DNA from: Clonostachys chloroleuca
Taxonomy: Eukaryota; Ascomycota; Sordariomycetes; Hypocreales; Bionectriaceae
DNA length: 64,000 nucleotides
Assembly: GCA_037952775.1 (NCBI GenBank)
Contig: JBANAY010000004.1
Coordinates: 9,672,001 to 9,736,000 of the forward strand
Direction of reading: 5' to 3'
Part shown: positions 56,562 to 64,000 of the stretch, piece by piece
Numbering within the stretch: the stretch's first letter is position 1
Layout of the letters: each line of letters begins with the position of its first letter
Notes under the pieces: generated by a model
The model's input: only the letters and a program-made list of their open reading frames with translations
The model's database searches: none
Told to the model about the DNA's origin: nothing
Program-made: the position numbers and the translations under genes

Positions 56562-59432
56562 ATGAATCCGCTGCACTGCCGCTGCCTGCTATGCGGACTC
56601 GGGTATATTTGGAAGCAAATTCAAAAGCACCTACCGAGCTTGTGAGATTAGCCTTCCATCATCTTCCGGCCTTTGCTTTCCCTGACCTGCATTACAGTGT
56701 ACGCCGCCACGGATGATTGGGACAGCCCAAAATTGTCTTCGGTTGCAGATATCAGCCAACTCAACCCCCGACGCGTCAAACATGGTGTCCTTTTCATACC
56801 ACGGGAAGACGAGTTCGACATCGATGTATCCGATCATATCTTCGAAGAAAGATTCGTTCAATACAGAGTCTCACCGACCGTATCCTCCGATCTCCCTAGT
56901 CTTCATTTGTGGGGATTTGCCATTCATGCCGACTGCTGGAGACTCTTGTGCGAGATCGATGACCAGATGGGCGACCAAGATCATATTCGAGCCTTGTTTG
57001 ACTTATGCACATCACAACCCAATGTGAGCTCAACCGTGGATTGGTTTCACCAATACGGCGGGCGCCTGAAGCGTAATTATTCAAACGCCTTTCAGTGGCC
57101 AGGAAAAGTCCCCTGCCCAGGTATAACCTACACCCTTGAAGCTACCGGGGATATCTTGGAGGGAGTAAGCCCAATTGAAAATAAGTTTCTGCAACGCTTC
57201 AGACTCACAGGAAAATACCCTCCGACAGAAATTATGTCGCGAGTTAATTCTCGCTTAAATGCGTATACTCAATACCTTCTTCACGGGGAAGAAGACAAAC
57301 AGCCACCTTATACAGACCTACCCGACAACCCTGCACCTGCTCTGAGCCCCGGTCCACTCCTAAGGTTGCTGTCTCAAGACACTCATGATCCTTTTCAGCT
57401 TCTTCCATACGAGCTACTCATTGATATCCTTGTTACGACACCATCAAATGATATCAAAAACCTTCGCCTGGCTTCAAAGACTTTTGCAACTTTAGACTTA
57501 CCCGAACGCTTCTGGCGTTCAAGGTTCCTAAACGGCAACGAATTCTCCTATCTTTACTCATTTGCGTCTTGCTGGTCTGAGCCGAGAACATGGGCTGAGA
57601 AGTACGAGAAGGCTATGCGGTATCACAGATGCCGCAAGGCCATAGACGGTTACGAAGAGCCCGACGCATATATGTTGCATGCTCGAAAAAGGGTCTGGGA
57701 ATTGGGCGAATACCTCAGCCGCCTGGTTGAACTCAGGCTTTCTTTCCAACGTTGCTGCCCTCAAGTGACAAGGATCGCAAGCGGAGCTGGGCATACGTAC
57801 AGAGAAGGCGGGGGATGGCTGAGTGCGCGCAGTGACCTGGTTCCGTTCAACATCGACCCTGAAGGCGGGAGATGGTCGAGTGCGCACAGTGACCTGGTTT
57901 CGCTCGACATCGAGACAAGCGGCTCCCGCCAGCTGTTTGAAGATGCTGTATCCATCCCAACTGGGGAGGCTGTCATGGAGGTCTCTGTCTCCCTTGTCTC
58001 TCCTCATGGCGGTAATTCTCTTTCTGGTCTTACCTTCGGTTCCAAGTATCAGGTTGGGTATGATAATCACAGAAACAAGGAATCAGCTACATGGTCTGGC
58101 TCCAAAAGAGTCCCGGGGGCTATCCGAGGTTTCCATTTGGCTCTGGACTCCCACTCACTGAGGGGTATTCGAATCTACTGCGTTCCTGGTGGTCTCTCTG
58201 ACTGGATTGGCGATCATGAAAACCTAGCCAAGCAGGTCATAGTCCATTCCGCCGGATCGCTCCAAAAGGTCGAACTCGGCTTGAATGTTAGTATTCCCCT
58301 ACCATGAACATTTCACAAACATGAGAGCTTTTTTTTATTGACGTTATCAGGCACTTCACGTTGTATCTCTTTCCTTTTTCAACCAAGACTCGCAGGACAT
58401 TGTTTCCATTTCCAATCAAGGCTCGCAAAATATTGATCAAGACTCGCAAGACAGTGATCAAGACTCGCAGGGCATGAACATAAACACATCTATATCAGGC
58501 AACATTGTGTTGACTTTTTGGGTCCTGGCAGTTTCTATTGCTGTTAAACTTTATTCTCTTTTTCTCTCTCGCACATCAAGCAAAGACCATGGCAAAGACC
58601 ATGGCAAAGACCATGGTGGTAGTGACACTTGGTTGCCAGGTATCTGGTTCCCCCAACTTCCCGACTCATCGCTGCGCATGGTTGGTCTCGAAGATCGGAG
58701 CCTGTGGAACATAGAGTGAGATCCTTTTCAAAGTTGTCTTTTTGGCGGGGTTGATGGCCAGAAACTACCAGAACTCACGGATATCGTTTTTAGCACTACT
58801 AAAGCTGAGAATTGGGGAATCGGCTTCTCGAGACTCGACTTGTGCACGATAACCGAATACACGAGAATCAACTACATCCAGTTTTCTTACACGTTTCCAG
58901 TCGAAGGGAGGGGAACTAGTAGGGCTCAAGCCCCCGATCCGTACACTTTAGGTTCGGGAGCCTACTATGGCCAGCAGTGTAACGATCAAACTGTCATCAC
59001 CAGAAGATCTGGCAGAAGATCCAAGATCAAAGTCACCCTGGATCGCCGACTTGGAGAACACCTTATTGGTGTGGATGCCATTTACCATCGGGGTTTAGAG
59101 ACAATGTTGAGTGGCATAATTGTAAGAAATCGGAAACGCGTTTCTCACCCCATTTTGAACTACCTAACTTCTCATGTAGATGTATACAAGCTGTGGACGA
59201 TCACTCGAGGTCCCTCCTGGTATCTCAGATATCGCGAGCGACCCGGGCTTTGACATTGAAATAGTCCGTATTTGCCCAGAAGGTGGCAAGATTGTTGGGA
59301 TATGCGGTCAATTGGTGAGTCGTCTTCAGACGGATAAACATCGAGTGTATATGTGAGTATTAACCAATTCCTCCTTAGAGCCGCAGTAAATTCCTCCGCA
59401 ATATTGGATTGCTCGTAGCACCGGATAAGTGA
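56562..59432 (+). CDS. Large six-exon F-box protein with one-base frame break in exon 1
   Basis: Exons: 56562-56641, 56698-58286, 58351-58715, 58794-59121, 59180-59314 and 59379-59432, with 56-78 base introns. From exon 2 on all joins keep phase. Exon 1 opens MNPLHCRCLLCGLG (Cys pair), and dropping one G of GGG near 56602 continues GIFGSKFKSTYRALYAATDD, the usual N-terminus of this fungal family (CxLCG ... YRALY..DW..PKLS). The corrected length is 849 residues. The F-box is at about 258-305 (FQLLPYELLIDILVTTPSND, LRLASKTFATLDLPERFWRS). A local duplication (GGWLSARSDLV, GGRWSSAHSDLV), DQDSQ repeats, a hydrophobic stretch and three KDHG repeats are unusual. The likely role is SCF substrate recruitment; the ligand domain is unknown. 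Confidence 0.75.
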
Positions 59433-60505
59433 GCGTGGCGGCGAATGAAACAAGTAAAGCACGACAATCCGATGATCCCTTTCATCTATCGGCCGGAACC
59501 GCTGGTACAATGCCTTGCTACTGGGGACTGGCTGGCAAACTGGGGGATTCAATGAGGGGGTAACTGATTTGTAACACTTTTGGTAGCGGCATGTTAGAAA
59601 ATTTTGTGTGATAGCAGAGGAGTCTCGGCCATGGTTGATGAGATGGTCACGGGTGGGTGCAAGTAAGGCAAATGGAGGTAGTCTGATGTATTTACCTACT
59701 GGCGAGATAATGGCAGGCTTGTTTAGGTTCTGATTCTCAGGGGGCTCGAGGCATTCCAGCTGACTTCACTGACTGGCCAACTGTGAGAAACAGCCACCTC
59801 TCACTTATACAGTCCCATCCATTCCTTTGTTAAGCCCACCGGAAACGTGAGCAGTGCTCCTTCGGGCCACATAGCGCGGCTTGGGGGTTACATTGACTTA
59901 TCCGGGGCAGAGGTCCTGCTTGTGATTTTGCTGTATTCATGACTCACCGGGTCTCCGGGAGCACAAGAAGGTGTCTGAGAATAACTTGGCCTCGATACAA
60001 GTCTAGCAAACAGCAAATCATTGTGCTAGTGAGGAATCACATAAAGATGACAATTTCTTCAGGTTGAACAAAGGGGCATATTTTGAGCACCATGACTAAG
60101 AAGCATCACTGAATCATTATTATTGTATCAATCAAATTAAGGAATTCGGCGTCAAAGCGCAGCGAAATGAGCATGCCGCATCACCTGAGGCTCTCGTAGA
60201 CCCGTCACTGTTAGTTCATGTGACATCAATTCACAGTAGGTTGAAGCGGAGCTCTTCGATGCGAGAACGTTATATATCTGCTACTTGTCGTGCCTTTGTC
60301 CTTCAGTCGACTATCCATAATTCAGTCCTTCATACACCATCCAACTCACTAAGATCCCAAAGACGAATGCTGATTCAAAGCAAGCGCCCATCTATCGTTG
60401 TCGCTTGTCTGAAGATCAATCACACACAGTGGAAACGGCCACCATAGACATGGCTTGTCAGTCACAACCATCCTGCGGCTGCCCAATTAGTCCGTATATC
60501 TTCCC
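59433..60505. other. Intergenic, no gene supported
   Basis: 1.1 kb with no supported feature. Confidence 0.5.
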
Positions 60506-61504
60506 ATGATTCAATGTGCCAACATTCAAGCAGTTCTCATCAAAGTACTGTTCGTCGTGGGCAAGAATGAAAGCCTGAGACGAAAACTACTGCACTTCTG
60601 GGACGAGCTGACTTCAACCATGGGCTGGAGACTAACAGGCTATGGAAGCTGGGCCGTGGAAGAGGGCTCTGTGCCGCTGCCCGGTCTCATAGTCGTGTCA
60701 GCCAGAGAGAGCTGCCTGCAATGCTTCCCGGACTCGGCGGAGGCGATTCTGCTCGCCCACGACTTTGTCCGGGTCAAGACGATCATGGGACACCAGTCAA
60801 CAAACGCGCGGTACTTCAAGGCGCCTCAGAGAATCCTTCCTACCGTTCGGCGTTTCGCCCTTCCAAGCCAGGCACTGAACTACCCCAGCATGTTCAAAGT
60901 CATCCTTGGCGGGCACTCTACCAACCAGACAGTCCTGCGGGTCAAGTGGCAAGGATTCTGGTACAAGTTCACCGAGACGAGAACCTGGTAGTGGACAAAG
61001 TTCACGCAGTTCTCCTTCCAGAACAACACGGTCCTGGTCACGACGGAAGAGTCGGAGGTGTTGGGCGCTCTGTACACGATGGCCCAGGAGATACTGCAGG
61101 CTCACGGGTTTAGGGCCAAGCTCCCCGAGACCGCGATGATCCCGGAGTTCCAGTCCCCCGCCGACATTCCCGACGTCAAATTGAACGATTTCCTCACCCA
61201 TCCCCAATCCAGACTCGTCAAGGTGTTCTTTGTGGATAGCACAGGACCGGGTGTGCCGCTGCCCCGTCCCAGGCTGCGCAAGTTCATGGATGGTTTGGTG
61301 TCATCTGAGCTCGGCGTCAGAGCCGGATACAACTGGAATTTCTCCCGCGACAATGAAATTCTCTTCACTGCGGGATCCGATATAACCCGCTTCAACGAGC
61401 TGGCTCGTCTCCTCCAGAAAAATGGTTTCGCTTTTCTGGGACATCGAGAGGACGTCCCGGCGTTCCAGGCGCCGCTCATTATCCCGGAGTTTCGTGCCTC
61501 CTAA
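60506..61504 (+). pseudogene. Unknown 332-codon gene with an in-frame TAG
   Basis: From the ATG at 60506 (MIQCANIQAVLIKVLFVVGK) the same frame is open to 61504 except for one TAG at 60989-60991, in TGG-TAG-TGG. A TGG to TAG change (a CpA to TpA event on the other strand) explains it. Coding character is kept on both sides: YPSMFKVILGGHSTNQTVLR before, TKFTQFSFQNNTVLVTTEE and RAGYNWNFSRDNEILFTAGS after. There is no signal peptide or known domain; a PEFQSPADIP / IPEFRAS ending echo is present. If the stop is an error this is an ordinary single-exon hypothetical protein; otherwise it gives a 161-residue product. Confidence 0.5.
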
Positions 61505-61853
61505 CTGTGTCTTCTTTCATTAGCTCACACGCGTCGCTCCTTACCAAGGGGTACCTCCGGCTGGCAGGATTATCTTGTCGCGCGTGTTCGATAGTACCGA
61601 CTTTCTACGCCCGATGACATTGGTATTCGGTATGATTTGACGAATTTTGTTGGCGGGTATTTCCATGAGGCTTTTTCACAATCAGATACCCAGGTTTGCT
61701 CGGCGTCTTTCGGTTTGCGCTTTTCGCGATCGCATTCTAGAAACATGATGTTGGAGGATGGGATGTTACTTCATTATCATTCGGTTCTATCTTGCTATCT
61801 CTATTACCATGACAGAAATAACAGAAAATCTTTTCGTTGTCTCGTAATAGCTT
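61505..61853. other. Convergent spacer
   Basis: 350 bases between the stops of two convergent genes; no feature. Confidence 0.5.
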
Positions 61854-62557
61854 CTACAGCTTGGCATTGACGCTCTCCTCGCGGCCCTGGAGGTTGGGGT
61901 GAGGGTTGCGGATCGGACGAGTCACGGCGTAGAAAGCCAGGCCGTTAGACTTGGTAGAGAACTAGCGAGTTACATGTATTAGTTTCATGCGCGTCATTGC
62001 TTGGTAGGAGGGGGGACAGTTCCTCTAGCGAGATCGAGGGGTTGGGAAAGCGACGAACCTTAACCTTGGATCCGACATGGAAGAAGGCGAAGTCTCCAGG
62101 GACTAGGTGGTGAGTGATGCCAGTGGCCTCGTCCTATCTCAATGGTTAGTCCAAACTGATGACTTTTGGCAATGATTCGGGCATTTGTGCCCAAGAGATG
62201 TTCCCAAATAGAGACTTATATCTGGCGCCCCGAATAACAAAGTAGAAAGAATGGAATTACGTACCAAAATATCGATTTGGCCCTCGAGGACATACTTGGT
62301 CTCCTCAAAGGTGTAATGGGCGGGTCGAGCAGGTCCAGCGGTGATCTTGTAGAACCCAGAGGTGAAGTGAGATGGCGAGTCCGTCGTCTGGGTGCGGATC
62401 GAGTGGAAATCAGCTGTGGTAGCGTTCTCACCCTGGGGAAGGGGAATGAACTCAGAGCCGGCGCCCTTGATGATGGTGAGAGGAACGAGCTTGTCAGACA
62501 CTGGACTAGGGTTAGAGCTTCCCGGCCTCAGGTCGGTTCAGGGGTAAGGAACTTACT
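61854..62557 (-). CDS. EutQ-like cupin protein, start codon split by an intron
   Basis: Four exons on the minus strand: the single coding base 62557, then 62265-62500, 62059-62133 and 61854-61961, with introns of 56, 131 and 97 bases; 139 residues. No ATG exists in frame in exon 2 (its first full codon run is TCT GAC AAG). Splicing GTAAGT...CCAG joins A to TG, creating ATG for MSDKLVPLTIIKGAG. The fold is a small cupin of the ethanolamine-utilisation EutQ type: FTSGFYKITAGPARPAHYTF, EETKYVLEGQIDILDEATG, HHLVPGDFAFFHVGSKV and LAFYAVTRPIRNPHP. One His per motif is kept, enough for a metal site. Fungal members are usually small soluble proteins of unknown substrate, so acetate-kinase activity known for bacterial EutQ should not be assumed. 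Confidence 0.8.
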
Positions 62558-64000
62558 TTTTACTACTTTGGTGTATCCGTAAGATAGACAGGAAAATCAA
62601 TTTTAAGATCAAGTTCGAGGGGCATATCGATTAATATACCTTCTGTCAGGAAAAGATAGCGACGTATTCGGTGCATTCTCGGGATGCATCGCAAAATCCC
62701 TTGGCGGTGGTGAAATCGGGACCATTCCCGCCTTTTAGATCGCCATACTACCAATTAGAGATCATACCGGAAGCCATTCATTCTAGCCTGCAGGCGGGCT
62801 CGCGTAGGCTAACCCCAGATGGGGAGGGGATCTTCATTCATCCTGCACCAGTATCATGAAAGCAATTGTCGGAACTAACCCTGGTTGTGCTCGAAGCGAA
62901 ATATCCAAGCCGGGAAGCCGTCACAAAGAGAGAGCAAATAGAATCAAAACTCTGCTCAGGGCTCAATATGATCAATCTTCTGACTCGAGTCACCTACCAC
63001 GGTTCAAGGCCTATCTCGTCTTGGAAACAGGGGCAGGGAGAAGGTGCGCCGGCCAGCGATCCGATCAGGTGATCGGCTGGCGTCCGTAGACCCTCCCCTC
63101 GACCAAAACCATGTCTTCGGCTGACGAACCGATCAGAGGCATCACGGTGCCTTTCCCAAAGCAGCCAAGCTCGGATCAACTCGAACAAACTTCCCCCTCT
63201 GAATTCGTCGGATGTTGTTCGGAGTTCGTCTTATCCGTCGTCGTAGCATCCCTCTTCAAAACAATTGGGCGTGTGGCTGACTCTCTTATATGAGACGATG
63301 TTTGTCGATTCGTGGATTCGTGGATTCGTGGATTCCAAAATACTCGAGGAATGGGTTATTCTCGTTCCGTTCTTTGGTCCTGGTTATCTCGCTTTTATTG
63401 TCATTTCCCATGTCAGCATTGAGCAGTATCCTCATCAAAACCGGGTACGTGCATAGAGCTGACAGTTTCGATCTGAATGCTGAAACGGCATCCGATTACT
63501 AGCAGGCGCAATTAGCAAACAGCCCGAGTCCAATAAGCTGCTTGGTGTGGAGGAATTAAGCCTTCTTACCGGCTCAGCTTAATCTAGACGACAGGGCCAA
63601 CGCAAATAGTTCAGCATCTTGGATATTTGGAAGATCGGAACAAGAGAAGAATGTACTGCCGAGGGTGGAGGCACGAGTATCCGTCTCGTCAAAGCTGTGT
63701 AAGTAAAGATGCAGTACTAAGGAGTCTAAGAGTGCTCATGGGGATCATTTTTCCGAAACATATCGAGGAAGGAGCGAGACTGTTCCGATCAGTCTGGTCT
63801 CGTGATCACCCAAAGGAATTGTGAGTTAGGGAGTCGGGCGGTGAGAGAACTAAAGAAAGGCCCGGCAGAACAAGGAGCTGGATAGGGGCTCCCACCGCCT
63901 ACCTAGAGACCTCGCAGCATCGCGGCATGGGGGCCAGATAGGTGCTCAAGAATGTCTGTATCGTCTGATAGCAACTGTAATCAACAGCTCTTACGTCATG
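62558..64000. other. Intergenic to window end, no gene supported
   Basis: Short frames only. It includes the GATTCGTG repeat noted separately. Confidence 0.4.
63307..63336 (+). repeat. Short tandem repeat GATTCGTG, 3.6 copies
   Basis: Perfect eight-base units; simple slippage repeat. Confidence 0.85.

Overview
The window is nuclear DNA of a filamentous ascomycete (Pezizomycotina), most likely a sordariomycete. The evidence is: genes with short 50-130 bp introns carrying GTRNGT donors, CTAAT/CTGAC branch sites and YAG acceptors; a PAC1/nudF (LIS1) gene; a HET-domain gene; a GH71 alpha-1,3-glucanase; an Agd3-like (CE18) exopolysaccharide deacetylase; several fungal F-box proteins; and split tRNA-free Ser tRNA genes. 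Order or genus cannot be fixed from sequence alone; the PAC1 wording looks hypocrealean to me, which is an impression only.

Layout. 1-8.8 kb: the 3' part of a ubiquitin-like-domain gene, a small membrane protein, a flavin-reductase-like gene, a small unknown protein with a clear TATA box, and a kinase-like-fold protein. 9.39-13.18 kb: an AT-rich insertion made of two nested TA-flanked terminal-inverted-repeat elements; the inner one carries a 449-residue non-transposase gene. 13.3-18.4 kb: an NAD(P)-binding Rossmann protein and a 918-residue unknown protein with four RSGTPMSDGDS repeats. 18.4-34 kb: a gene-poor stretch with a broken HET gene, relics, a GIY-YIG (MUG113-type) gene, PAC1, and decayed copies of a TGTGG-rich dispersed repeat. 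34.3-43.2 kb: two secreted carbohydrate-active proteins (GH71 and the Agd3-like mucin-type deacetylase) and an F-box gene. 43.4-44.1 kb: two tRNA-Ser(GCU) genes in inverted orientation. 45.3-50 kb: a dynamin-family gene with an internal stop, then degenerate fragments including part of a dynamin gene and an amino-acid permease. 50.9-64 kb: two large multi-exon F-box-type genes, a stop-interrupted unknown gene and an EutQ-like cupin.

Two kinds of gene damage recur. In four genes (flavin reductase, MUG113, PAC1, the 50.9 kb gene) the frame is lost exactly at a run of five C (or G on the other strand), where six would restore it; this looks more like homopolymer undercalling than biology. Separately, the HET gene, dynamin gene, permease relic and the 60.5 kb gene hold in-frame stops explained by CpA to TpA changes, the pattern left by repeat-induced point mutation or deamination.

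The genes do not form one pathway or a recognisable biosynthetic cluster. The most unusual items are the cargo-bearing nested TIR element, the modular deacetylase, and the dispersed TGTGG repeat family that brackets the HET pseudogene.
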